The notes below the pieces were generated by a model. It was not told where the DNA came from and did no database searches. It saw only the letters and a program-made list of their open reading frames with translations. Shown here piece after piece: positions 1 to 9,612 of a stretch of 64,000 nt of DNA; the first letter of the stretch is position 1, and the number at the start of each line of letters is the position of its first letter. This DNA is from CAVPDG01 sp963702535 (GTDB lineage: Bacteria > Chloroflexota > Anaerolineae > Anaerolineales > UBA4823). The stretch spans positions 186,001-250,000 of the forward strand of contig CAVPDG010000010.1 of NCBI GenBank assembly GCA_963702535.1, written 5' to 3'. The position numbers and the translations under genes are program-made.

Positions 1-1
1 G

Positions 2-340
2 ATCCAGGACCTGGATGGCGACGGCTTGGAGCAGACCGGCTGGGTGGTGCTCTACATGCACATCGAAGGTCGCGAGCGTGTCAAGCCGGGCGCCCAATTA
101 AAGGCGGGCGAGCGCATCGGTCACCCATCCTGCGAAGGTGGGGTCACCACCGGGACACACGTCCACCTCGCCCGGCGTTATAATGGTGAATGGATCCCTG
201 CAGACCAGACCCTGCCGTTTGTGCTGGATGGCTGGGTCTCGCGTGGGGCTGGTAAAGAATACGATGGATTCCTGGAACGGAATGGGCATGTCATCGAGGC
301 GTATGCGGGTTTGCGGCAAGAAAATATCCTTCAGCGTTAG
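2..340 (+). CDS. M23 (LytM-type) peptidase, C-terminal part only
   Basis: This is the last 112 residues of a gene whose 5' part lies before the window. It is the zinc-peptidase end of a secreted cell-wall hydrolase. The strand motif LYMHIEG is visible, followed by GTHVHLARRYNGEW, which holds the HxH pair that binds zinc and activates water in M23 peptidases. The same block recurs in the three genes that follow, so this is the first of four tandem paralogs. Its stop lies 38 bases inside the next gene's most likely start, so the two are probably co-transcribed. The upstream LysM part and signal peptide cannot be seen here. Confidence 0.8.
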   Translation: MQDLDGDGLEQTGWVVLYMHIEGRERVKPGAQLKAGERIGHPSCEGGVTTGTHVHLARRYNGEWIPADQTLPFVLDGWVSRGAGKEYDGFLERNGHVIEAYAGLRQENILQR

Positions 341-1937
341 ATCAAAAAAGCTGGCAGCTTATCTGCGTCCGGTCTTGATGGGCATTGTATTAAGCTTTTT
401 GACCATTACCTGTTCGACCGGCGGGTATTGGAAGGCTGAAAGCGTCACCCCCACACCTCCGCCTGAGATCGCTTTCCTGCTCCAGCCGCCGCCGGAAACC
501 GGGCAGCCCGATCCCGTGGATGTGTTGGAAACCGCCGGGGCGCCGCTAACGCCCGCCCCGCAGGATCCTGTTGTCGATACAGCCACCCCCACCCCTGAAG
601 GATCGCTCGTCAACAGCGCACCCATCCTCTACTATACCCAGGCGGCAGACACGCTGCCTGTGGTGGCTGTGCGCTTCGGCGTCCAGCCGGCTGAGATCAC
701 CTCGCCCGATCCTCTGCCTGAGACTGCCCTGCTGCCGCCCAACCAGCTCCTGCTCATCCCGCGCCGCCTCTCGAACACGGCTTCCTCCCAGCGCTTGCTG
801 CCCGATAGCGAGGTGGTCTACTCGCCCTCTTCCACCGATTTCGACGTGCAGGCGTATGTCAAGCAGGCTGGCGGCTACCTGAGCACCTACGAGGAGTGGC
901 TGCAGAGCACCAAGACCACCACTGGCGCGGATATCATCACCCGCGTGGCGCAGGAGAACTCGATCAACCCGCGCCTGCTGCTGGCGCTGCTCGAATACCA
1001 CAGCGGCTGGGTAACCGGTCAGCCCAGCAACCTCGCCCAGCTCGATTATCCGATGGGCTTGGTCGACCTGAATGAGAAGGGGCTGTACCGCCAGCTCGTT
1101 TGGGCGGTGAACCAGCTTTCCATCGGCTACTACGCCTGGCGTGAAGGGCGGCTCATCGAGCTTCAGTTCTCAGATGGCATCACCGCCCGTCTGGCGCCGG
1201 ATCAGAACGCCGGGAGCGTGGCGCTTGAGTATTATTTCTCGAAGCTTTACGACGGCGAGCGCTGGCTGCAAGCCGTTGGTGAGCAGAACGGGCTCCCCGC
1301 GGTGTACGCGCGCATGTTCGGCAGCCCTTGGGTGCGCGCTCAATCGGTTGAGCCCCTTTACCCTCCCGGACTCACCCAGCCCAACCTGATCCTGCCTTTT
1401 GATCTCAACCGCACCTGGAGTTTCTCCGGCGGACCGCACGGCGCATGGGAGCACGACGGCTCCTACGCCGCCCTGGACTTTGCCCCCGCCAGCTCGGAAC
1501 CTGGCTGCCAGGAATCGAACGCCTGGGCGACGGCATCCGCCTCCGGGTTGGTCGTCCGCTCGGGCAACGGCGTGGTCGTTCTCGACCTGGACGGCGATGG
1601 CAAGGAGCAGACCGGCTGGGTGCTGCTGTATTTGCATGTATCCAACGAAAAACGCGTCCCCATCGGCACCTGGGTGGACGTTGGCGACCGGCTGGGGCAC
1701 CCCTCCTGCGAGGGTGGCATGGCCACCGGCACCCATATCCACATCGCCCGCAAGTACAATGGCGAGTGGATGGCAGCGGACGGTCCCATTCCCTTCAATT
1801 TGAGCGGCTGGGAGGCGCATGCCGGCGAGGCAGCCTACAAGGGCAGCCTGACTCGCGGGGACGTCGCCATCGAAGCCTGCACCTGCGGCTCTGCCCAGAC
1901 GATCATCCAGCGGACAGCCGACGACCCCTCGCCCTGA
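303..1937 (+). CDS. LysM/M23 peptidase lipoprotein (intact copy)
   Basis: This 544-residue secreted peptidoglycan hydrolase candidate is the only complete copy of the tandem family here. The N-terminus has a hydrophobic segment ending in LTITC, a weak lipobox, then a Thr/Pro-rich linker. A degenerate LysM-like unit sits near residues 108-160. A helical domain resembling a lytic-transglycosylase or bulb-type fold covers about 175-370. The M23 domain follows, with LDFAP near 385 (metal Asp region) and GTHIHIARKYNGEW near 478 (HxH). ATG 303 is chosen because GAGG lies just upstream and it supplies the charged part of the signal peptide; ATG 378 is the alternative. The metal residues look intact, so activity is plausible. 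The target bond is unknown. Confidence 0.8.
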   Translation: MRVCGKKISFSVRSKKLAAYLRPVLMGIVLSFLTITCSTGGYWKAESVTPTPPPEIAFLLQPPPETGQPDPVDVLETAGAPLTPAPQDPVVDTATPTPEGSLVNSAPILYYTQAADTLPVVAVRFGVQPAEITSPDPLPETALLPPNQLLLIPRRLSNTASSQRLLPDSEVVYSPSSTDFDVQAYVKQAGGYLSTYEEWLQSTKTTTGADIITRVAQENSINPRLLLALLEYHSGWVTGQPSNLAQLDYPMGLVDLNEKGLYRQLVWAVNQLSIGYYAWREGRLIELQFSDGITARLAPDQNAGSVALEYYFSKLYDGERWLQAVGEQNGLPAVYARMFGSPWVRAQSVEPLYPPGLTQPNLILPFDLNRTWSFSGGPHGAWEHDGSYAALDFAPASSEPGCQESNAWATASASGLVVRSGNGVVVLDLDGDGKEQTGWVLLYLHVSNEKRVPIGTWVDVGDRLGHPSCEGGMATGTHIHIARKYNGEWMAADGPIPFNLSGWEAHAGEAAYKGSLTRGDVAIEACTCGSAQTIIQRTADDPSP

Positions 1938-1958
1938 GCCTGCGCGAAAGCCAGAAAA

Positions 1959-3560
1959 ATGACCCGCCGGTACCCCCACTCAACCGGACGCATGAGCCCC
2001 GCCCGGAGCGGCTTGGTTCTCATCCTTGTTCTGCTCGCCTCCTGCACCTCGCCCGCTGCCAATCCGCAGGGAGAGTTCCAGGTGCAGCGCTCTCCCTATC
2101 CGCTTGAAAGCGACCCTTACCCCTCCGCCTCCCACCGCGACGATTCCCTCCCCGCTGCAGACCCCGCCGCAGCCAGCCGAAACCCCACCCCCAACCGCGC
2201 CGCCTATTCCCACTGAGCCACCGGTCACCGAGTTACCAGGTGCAGTCCGGCGATACGCTGCACGCGCTCGCTCGGCGCTTCCAGGCGCCGGTGGACGCCA
2301 TCCAGCCGGATACCGTGCTCCTAGAGACCGGCTTCCTCTACCCGGGACTGAAGCTGCTTTTCCCCGGCGTTGCCGCGCCGGGAGACCCTGATGCGCCCCT
2401 GTTACCGGATAGTGAGGTAGTCTACTCGCCCGCGGCAGCAGGCTTCGATGTGGCGCATTACGTGCAGCAAGCAGGCGGCTACCTTGCAGGGCATGGCGAG
2501 TACCTGCGCAGCACAGGCTGGAACAGCTCTGCCGAGATCGTCAGCCGCGTGGCGCGGGAATTTTCCATCAATCCCAGACTGCTGCTTTCCCTCCTGGAGT
2601 ACGAATGTGGCTGCCTGCGCGGACCGCTCAAGCCGGGCGCCGACCCGGATTACCTGCTGGGCGTGCCGGGTTACCGCAACAAAGGGCTTTATCACCAGCT
2701 CGAATGGGCAGCCAACCGCCTCTCCGAGGGATATTACGGTTGGCGCTCCGGGGCTCTCATCGAGTTCACAGGTACAGATGGTATAATGATGCGCCCCTCG
2801 CCCGGGCTGAACGCGGGTAGCGTAGCCGTAGCTTACTATTTTGTGCAAAAGGCGCTCAGCGCCTCTCAGGGTGCGGACACCTGGCAGCCCGCCATCGATC
2901 CGGGTTCAGGCTTGCCTGCCCTGGTTCTCGAGTTATTCGGCGATCCCTGGCAGCGCGCTTGCTGCCAGCGGCGTCCTGGTTCCTGGCGCTCTCGCCCAGC
3001 CTGTGCTGGAGCTGCCCTTCGAGCCGGGCGTGCTGTGGAGCTACAGCAGCGGTCCGCACCCCGCCTGGGGAACGATGGGCGCCCAGGCAGCCCTGGATTT
3101 TGCCCCCGCCGTCCCGATCAGCGGTTGTGTGCAAACCGATGCCTGGGTCGTTGCCATGGCAGACGGCTTGGTCGTGCGCTCGGAGCTCGGTGTGGTCGTC
3201 CAGGACCTGTATCTGAGCCAGGCAGAACAACCGATCGACGGTCTGGAGGAGACCGGCTGGGCGATCCTCTACCTGCATGTCGCCGATCGCCAGCGTGTGG
3301 AAAAAGGCGCCTACTTGAAAGCCGGCGACCGCATCGGGCACCCCTCTTGCGAGGGCGGGCGCGCCAACGGCACCCATGTCCACGTAGCGCGCAAGTATAA
3401 TGGAGAGTGGATGGCAGCCGCTGGACCTGTGCCCTTTGTCCTGAGCGGCTGGACGGCTCATGCCGGGGACGCCCCCTACAAAGGCACGCTGACAATGGGC
3501 AAAACCACTCTCGAGGCGCATCCGAATGGGTCGCGCCAGACGCAGATCGTGAAACCGTAA
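1959..3560 (+). CDS. LysM/M23 peptidase lipoprotein, frameshifted paralog
   Basis: This is the third tandem copy. It begins with a clear lipoprotein signal (LILVLLASC), then a Pro/Thr-rich linker, LysM (QSGDTLHALARRFQ), the helical middle domain and an M23 domain with NGTHVHVARKYNGEW. The reading frame changes three times: near 2105 (signal to linker), near 2230 (linker to LysM) and near 2950 (middle to M23 domain). Each coding segment aligns well with the intact neighbour, so only short indels are involved. Either the gene is decaying or the sequence has indel errors. Errors are favoured because single-copy housekeeping genes in the window show the same pattern. ATG 1992 is an alternative start. 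Confidence 0.7.
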
Positions 3561-3561
3561 A

Positions 3562-5059
3562 ATGTACCCACAACGTCCCCCTCATTCGCTCCGCCTCCGC
3601 ATGGCGTTGGTGCTGATTGCGCTGCTGCTCAGCGCCTGCCAGCCCCAGGTGGCATCCTTCTCATCCGGCGTGGCTGCCGAGCAGGCTGCCCCGCAGCAGG
3701 CAGAAGCCACGCCTGCAGGACCTGCACCCACGCCCCTGCCTACCCGCCCGGTTTATTCGCCCGGCGAGCTGGTGGACTACACCGCGCAAACGGGTGACAC
3801 GCTGCCCGTCCTGGCGCTGCGCTTCAATACCTCGGTGGATGAGATCCGCCAGGCGAATACGTTTATCCCGCAGTCCGCAACTACCATGCCCCCCGGCATG
3901 CCGATGAAAATCCCCATCTATTACTCGCCTTTTTGGGGTACTTCATTCAAGATCATACCCGACAGCCTGTTCATCAATGGTCCGGCGCAGGTCGGGTTCG
4001 ATACGGCTAAGTTCGTCAGCACCCAGCCGGGCTGGCTAAAAGATTACAGCGAATATGCCGCCGACGCCAATCGCAGCGCTGCCGAGATCATCGATCTGGT
4101 GGCGCTCAAGTTCAGCGTCAGCCCCAGGCTCTTCCTGGCTTTGCTTGAATACCAGTCGGGCGCGCTGACTCAGCCCGAGGCAACCGAGGTCAGACAAGAC
4201 CTACCCTCTCGGCTACCGCTCGCAGGGATCGCAAAGGTCTCTACCCCCAGCTCCTCTGGACAGCGAATTTGCTCAACAATGGCTACTATGGCTGGCGCAC
4301 GGGCAGGCTTATATCCATCGATTTTGACGACGGGCGGCAAACGCGTTTCGACCCCTGGCAAAACGCCGCCACGGTCAGCCTGCACAACTTCTTCAACACC
4401 TTCCTCGCTAAAGATGCGTATGAGATCGCCACCTCCCCGCAAGGGCTTGCGCTGACCTACGCGGCTCTCTTCGGCGACCCCTGGGCAGCCGACCAGCCGC
4501 ATATCCCGGGCAGCCTGGAGCAGCCTTACCTTAAGTTGCCCTTTAACCCCGGAGAAGTATGGGCGTATACTGGCGGACCTCATACCGCCTGGGGCAATGG
4601 CGAGCCTTTTGCTGCTTTGGACTTCGCCCCGCCGCTAACCGTAGCGGCTGCACTCCTACGGAGCGCTGGGCAACTGCGGTTGCCCCCGGCGTGGTGGCGC
4701 GCTCCGAATATGGGGAGATCATGCTCGATCTGGATGGCGATGGCGACGAGCGCACCGGTTGGAATATTTTTTACCTGCACGTGGCTACGGTCGGTCGCGC
4801 CCCTCTCGGCGCAGTATTAGAGACCGGAGACCCCGTCGGCTACCCTTCCTGCGAAGGTGGAACGACTACCGGCACGCACATCCACATGGCGAGAAAGTAC
4901 AACGGCGAGTGGATTGAAGCCGATTGGACGCTGCCCTTTGTGATGGAAGACTGGATCCCCCATAACGGCAACGCTCCCTACCTGGGCACCCTCACACGCC
5001 AATCGCAAGTCGTCACCGCCTGCGATTGCTCCAACCAAAAAAGCTTCATCGAGTTCTGA
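3562..5059 (+). CDS. LysM/M23 peptidase lipoprotein, frameshifted paralog
   Basis: This is the fourth tandem copy, starting 2 bases after the previous stop. A textbook lipobox (ALLLSAC) follows a hydrophobic helix. The LysM unit reads YTAQTGDTLPVLALRF, and the M23 end reads GTHIHMARKYNGEW. Frame shifts are needed near 4201, near 4232 and near 4640. Between the breaks the protein matches the intact copy, including the GLY-(P/R)-QL-W motif and NNGYYGWRTG. The most economical reading is one secreted cell-wall peptidase of about 495 residues carrying sequencing indels, but true inactivation cannot be excluded. Confidence 0.7.
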
Positions 5060-5225
5060 TCCGAAGAAATAAGCCCCGGTCATTCAAAGCCGGGAGTGGC
5101 AAAGCGCCGCGTAAGCCAAAAGTCCGCAGGGACTATTCGCTTGCGGTGCTCAAACGCTTAGCCAATACGGCTCCGTTTGCATGATAAATATTGAATGTTA
5201 TATCAATTATTTTTATTTATTATCC

Positions 5226-5253
5226 TTGACATTTTGATTATATTAATTACAAT
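5226..5253 (+). promoter_or_regulatory. sigma70-type promoter before the DUF2089 operon
   Basis: TTGACA at 5226-5231 and TACAAT at 5248-5253 are separated by 16 bases, in an AT-rich stretch (about 5180-5270) that contrasts with the GC-rich genes. The distance to the DUF2089 start at 5355 leaves about 95 bases of leader. Between the peptidase stop at 5059 and this promoter I see only a weak CCCGG/CCGGG hairpin near 5075-5095, without a T-run. Confidence 0.6.
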
Positions 5254-5354
5254 ATAAACATTCCTGCAATCAACCGCAGAGCTAAACCAGGGGTCGTCCT
5301 TGCAAAGGGGCACCCGCCATACATCAAGATTTGCAATCGAACCAGGAGGGAACC

Positions 5355-5747
5355 ATGAACAAATTACCCTCAAAATGCCCGCTGTGCGGCGGAGAGATCG
5401 CCATCACCCGCCTGCATTGCCGTGAATGCGATACCTCGTTCGAAGGACGCTTCAGCGCTGGGGCTTTCTCGCTGCTGACTCCCGATCAGCTTGCCTTTGT
5501 GGAGCTCTTCGTGCGCTGCGAAGGCAAGATCACCCGCATGGAAGATGAGCTCGGTCTCTCCTACCCTACCATCCGCAACCGCCTGCACGAGGTGATTCGC
5601 GCTCTGGGCTACGAGCCGGGGGGTGGTGAAGAATCCAGCGGTCTTTCGGATGAAGAGCGCCAGGGCATCCTGGACGACCTCGACAAGGGGCGTATCAATG
5701 CCAGGCAAGCCATGCAATTATTGCAGGAGCGAGGAGGTTCAACATGA
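5355..5747 (+). CDS. DUF2089 zinc-ribbon regulator with SHOCT-like tail
   Basis: This 130-residue cytosolic protein is a probable DNA-binding regulator. The N-terminus has a zinc ribbon (CPLCGGEI...LHCREC). The DUF2089 core follows, with LSYPTIRNRLHEVIRALGY resembling a helix-turn-helix. The tail (about 95-128) carries the short helical unit seen in YvlB/LiaX N-termini, GILDDLDKGRINARQAMQLL. ATG 5355 is chosen for the AGGAGGG site just upstream. The stop overlaps the next start (ATGA), so the genes are translationally coupled. The same tail motif occurs in the next three proteins, which suggests they interact or share a partner. Confidence 0.85.
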   Translation: MNKLPSKCPLCGGEIAITRLHCRECDTSFEGRFSAGAFSLLTPDQLAFVELFVRCEGKITRMEDELGLSYPTIRNRLHEVIRALGYEPGGGEESSGLSDEERQGILDDLDKGRINARQAMQLLQERGGST

Positions 5748-7004
5748 GCCCGCATTCTCTCGCCGCCGGTCCCGATTCCGAGGTGCTTGCCGACTCGGTC
5801 TACGGCGATCTGCAAGTTGAAGGCTGGGAGCGCCCCGAAATCCTGCTGCAATCCAATAGCGAGGAAGCTGCCTCCCTGAAGCAAGATGGACAAATCATCC
5901 GCTTAAAGGCATCCGGCGACTGCTTGCTCCGCCTGCCCTATCAAGCCAGACTCACGATCGCCAGCGTGCATGGCGGCGCGCGCATCAAGGAAGTTCACAG
6001 CCCCGTGACGATCCACAGGGTGCTGGGCTCCCTGGCGCTTGACCAGGTGGGTGCAGCGCAGGTCGATTCCGTTTACGGAGAATTGCTTGCCAGGGGCGTA
6101 GAAGGCAGCCTGACCATCGACCAGGTGCTGGGCAACGCCTGGGTCGAAGATGTCAAGGGGAGCTCATCCCTGGAGCGCGTCTCGGGCAACCTGGATGTGC
6201 GCAGAGCCGCAGGCGATCTGCGCGCCTCCGCACGCGGTGACGTCCAGGTGTGGCTCGAAAACCCGTCTGGAACAACCTACAAGCTTGAAGCCAGCGGCAA
6301 CATCATTTTCAGCGCAACCAATGCTCTGGATGCCACAGTGCGCATCTCCAGCAGGAACCGGGATATTACCCTCAGCCTGCCGGATGGCAACCGCCGGCTG
6401 GCGGCCAGGACCCACGAGCTCACCCTGGGGGCTGGGACCGCCTGCCGTCTCTCTGTCCGCCAGCGGGAGCGTCACGCTGCGTTGCGGCGTAGCCGAACCG
6501 CCGGGTGAGCAGGACCCCAGCCAGGATTTTGCCAGGGCAGCCGAAAATTTCAGCCAGCAGATCGGCGGCGAGGTAAAGTCGCAGCTCGATGCACAGATGA
6601 AAATACTCGATGAGCAGATGGCGCGCTTATCCGAATCCATCACCCGCGCCGGGGTTCCACCCGCCGAGGCAGAGCGCATCCTGCGCCGCGCCCAACAGTC
6701 GAGCGAGCGGGCGAATCTGCGCGCTCAGGAGAAGCTGCAGCGCGCTCGGGAAAAACTGGATAGAAAGTTGGCTGCCGCTCAGCGCAGGGTTGAGGAGCGT
6801 GAGCAAGCCTCCGCTGGGCGTAATGCAGAGCAGCCAAAGCGCACCTGGAGCTTTGATTGGCCCACCTCACGCACCCCGGCGCAAAGCCAGAGCGAGGCGA
6901 GCGATGAGGAGCGCCTGATGATCCTGCGCATGCTGGAGCAGAAGAAGATCAGCCTGGCTGAGGCGCAGCAATTGTTGGAAGCCCTGGAAGGCGACGGCGC
7001 CTGA
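5744..7004 (+). CDS. DUF4097-like beta-repeat protein with coiled coil and SHOCT-like tail (frameshifted)
   Basis: Start ATG 5744 has AGGAGG upstream and overlaps the DUF2089 stop. The first 235 residues are short repeated beta-strand units (SVYGDL, SVHGGARI, SVYGELLARG, DVKGSSSL) typical of DUF4097/YvlB-type adhesin-like folds. After a frame change near 6440 the protein continues through a long Arg/Glu/Ala/Gln-rich coiled coil and ends with a SHOCT-like unit (ERLMILRMLEQKKISLAEAQQLLEAL). The break is probably a base-call indel because both sides are well-formed. Related proteins in Firmicutes act in envelope-stress sensing. The role here is inferred only from architecture and linkage. Confidence 0.7.
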
Positions 7005-7013
7005 GGAGCCCAT

Positions 7014-7673
7014 ATGACCACTGATAACGAACGCGGCATGATCCTGGGTATGATCGAAAGCGGCAAGATCACCGCCGAGGAAGGGCTGGGCTTGCTGAAA
7101 GCCCTCTCCCCTGCCCAAGACCAGTATCCGGAAGAGGAGAATGTGCTGCCCAGCAGCGCAGAAGCTGGAGAAGAAGCCGCCGGAGCAGGCATCAGCCCTG
7201 GACCTGAAATAAACAGCAAGCGCCATCCCACACCTCCCGTGGCAGCCGGCTGGCGCGGCTGGTGGCAGTACCCCCTTTGGGCGGGCGTGATCATCACCGT
7301 CCTCGGCGCCTTGCTGCTGTACTGGGCGCAGCAGGCTTACGGGCTCGGGCTGCTCTTCCTCTGCGCCTGGCTGCCCTTCCTGGTGGGGATTCTCCTGATT
7401 GCGTTAGCCTGGCAAAGCCGCACACAGCGCTGGGTGCACCTGCGCGTAGACCAGCGCCCTGGCGATTGGCCACCGCGGATCGCCATCAGCTTGCCCGTAG
7501 CTCCACTCGCCTGGTTCGTCCGCACGTTCAAGACATGGATCCCCTCCCTGCAGGAGCCGGCTGTGGATGAGATCCTGCGCGCCCTCGAAGAAAACACATC
7601 GCAAGAGAACCCGCTGTTTATCGAAGTAGATGAAGGTGAGCACGGTGAGCGCGTGCAAATTTTCATTGGCTGA
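7014..7673 (+). CDS. SHOCT-like membrane protein
   Basis: This 219-residue protein has a GAGGAG site ahead of ATG 7014. Residues about 5-30 form the SHOCT-like unit (GMILGMIESGKITAEEGLGLLKAL). An acidic linker follows, then two close membrane helices (about 84-130, WAGVIITVLGALLLYW and FLVGILLIALAW). The soluble tail ends in DEGEHGERVQIFIG. That tail resembles the C-terminus of the next protein (DEEDGEHIEIFIE), so the two are paralogous around a membrane insertion. No enzymatic motif is visible. It probably anchors or senses membrane state for the neighbouring regulators. Confidence 0.75.
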   Translation: MTTDNERGMILGMIESGKITAEEGLGLLKALSPAQDQYPEEENVLPSSAEAGEEAAGAGISPGPEINSKRHPTPPVAAGWRGWWQYPLWAGVIITVLGALLLYWAQQAYGLGLLFLCAWLPFLVGILLIALAWQSRTQRWVHLRVDQRPGDWPPRIAISLPVAPLAWFVRTFKTWIPSLQEPAVDEILRALEENTSQENPLFIEVDEGEHGERVQIFIG

Positions 7674-7750
7674 TCGTTAGCGACCATCAAGGAGATGCCT
7701 TGCCTGGCGAACTGCGCATCAACTATAATGAGTGACTGGAGAGAGATGAG

Positions 7751-8125
7751 ATGGCATTGAGCGAGGAACGCCTGAAGATCCTAAAAATGATCGATGAGGG
7801 CAAGATCTCTGCCGAGGAGGGAGCCAAGTTGCTGGCAGCCCTGTCGCAGAGCCGCAAATCCCCCCGCAAGCCGGCGCTGGGCGGGCAGGGAACAGGCACG
7901 CGCTGGCTGCGCGTGCGCGTCACCGATACTGTGACCGGCAAGCCCAAAGCCACAGTCAACCTGCCCATCGGACTGGTAGACGCCGGGCTGAATATCGCAT
8001 CGCAATATGCCCCCGATGTGGCATTCGACCAGCTGATCGAAGCGATCAACGAGGGGGCGCAGGGCAAGATCATAGACGTCTTGGACGAGGAAGATGGTGA
8101 GCACATCGAGATCTTCATCGAGTAA
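7751..8125 (+). CDS. SHOCT-like small soluble protein
   Basis: This 124-residue protein begins with a textbook SHOCT-like unit (ERLKILKMIDEGKISAEEGAKLLAAL). A basic linker and a C-terminal domain (about 50-124) containing VTVRVTDT-like strands and LPIGLVDAGLNIASQY follow. The end, DEEDGEHIEIFIE, matches the end of the preceding membrane protein. It is the fourth consecutive gene with this unit, and its 3' end overlaps the likely start of the MFS gene. Such domains mediate oligomerisation or DNA/protein contact in characterised YvlB/LiaX-type proteins. The biochemical role here is unknown. Confidence 0.8.
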   Translation: MALSEERLKILKMIDEGKISAEEGAKLLAALSQSRKSPRKPALGGQGTGTRWLRVRVTDTVTGKPKATVNLPIGLVDAGLNIASQYAPDVAFDQLIEAINEGAQGKIIDVLDEEDGEHIEIFIE

Positions 8126-9603
8126 CGCCTCACCGCAAAAACTCCCCTCCGGGATGCTCGGCTTTGTGATCGTCTGGATCGGACAGCTGATCTCATTGCT
8201 GGGCACCAATATGTCTGCTTTCGCCCTCACCATCTGGGCGTACGAGCTCACCGGCTCGGCGACTGCGCTGGCGCTGGTCGGCTTTTTCTTTGTAACCCCG
8301 ATGCTGGTCATCAGCCCGCTGGCGGGGGCGATCGTTGATCGCTCCAACCGCAAGCTGATGATGATGGTCAGCGACCTGGCTTCCGGTCTGGCGACTATCG
8401 CAATCCTGGTGCTCTACCTCACCGGGCGGCTTGAGATCTGGCACCTGTATATCACCGGCGCCATCCAGGGCACCTTCCAGGCTTTCCAGTGGCCCGCCTA
8501 TTCGGCAGCCATCACCACCATGCTGCCCAAAGAGCAGTATGGCCGCGCCAACGGGCTGTTATCCCTCGCCGAATCGGGCTCGAATATCTTCTCTCCCCTC
8601 CTTGCCGGGGCGCTGATGGGCATCATCGGTCTGACCGGCATTCTGAGCATCGACATCTTCTCCTTCATCTTCGCTATCGGCGCTCTGCTGGTAGTGCACA
8701 TCCCCCAGCCGCGCGTCACCGAGGAAGGGCGAAAAGGTCAGGGCAGCCTGCTCAAGGAATCGGCGTATGGATTCCGCTACATCTTGGAGCGACCCAGCCT
8801 GCTGGGTCTGCAAATTGTTTTCCTGCTTGGGCAATTTCTTCCATAGCATCCCCTTCGTCATCCTGGCGCCTCTGATCCTGGCATCCACCAACAACAACGA
8901 GATCAGCTACGCCACAGTCACCTCCGCGGGCGCCATCGGCGCTGTGATCGGCGGCGTTGCCATGAGCGCCTGGGGCGGTCCCAAGCGGCGGGTGCATGGG
9001 GTCCTTGCCGGTTGGATCTTCAACAGCCTGCTCGGGCTGGTGTTGATGGGCGTCGGGCGTAGCCTGCCGGTCTGGGTGGCAGCCAGCTTCACCGGCGCTC
9101 TCTTCGTGCCCATCATCAACGGCTCCAACCAGGCGATCTGGCAGGTCAAGGTCGCCCCAGATGTGCAGGGTCGTGTGTTCTCTATCCGCCGCCTCATCGC
9201 CTGGTTCGTCACCCCCATTTCTATGCTCATCGCCGGTCCTCTCGCCGACCGCGCCTTCGAGCCGGCGATGCGATCGGGCGGCGCGCTCTCCGCCTCCTTC
9301 GCCTGGTTGGTCGGCACCAACCCCGGGGCAGGGATGGCGCTGATCTTCATTTTATGCGGCTTGCTGGCGACCGGCGTGGGAATCAGCGGTTATCTGGTGC
9401 CCGTCATCCGCGATGCGGAGACGCTCCTACCGGATCAAGATACCCTGCCCGCCGCTGGCAGCCAGAGACATGAACGCCTGCAAACATTACTGGACGACCG
9501 CAGCCGCCTGCTGGGCAGCCCCAGTTCACCGGAGCGAGACGCCGCTCTCAAGCGCATCTCCCAGGAGTTGCGTGCGCTGGGTCGGCAGAGCAGTGCGGTA
9601 TAG
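8094..9603 (+). CDS. MFS transporter, drug/siderophore exporter type (frameshifted)
   Basis: About 500 residues of a 12-helix major-facilitator protein. The loop 2-3 signature is visible as GAIVDRSNRKLMMM, and other helices are LISLLGTNMSAFALTIWAYEL and GALMGIIGLTGILSIDIF. The frame changes near 8830, after LLGLQIVFLLGQF, and continues as FHSIPFVILAPLILAS to a soluble charged tail ending at 9603. It belongs to the MFS_3/enterobactin-exporter-like group by overall look. The substrate cannot be read from sequence. ATG 8094 overlaps the previous gene; ATG 8154 is a possible internal start. Linkage to the SHOCT-like genes suggests stress-linked efflux. Confidence 0.75.
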
Positions 9604-9612
9604 GAGGGGAAT

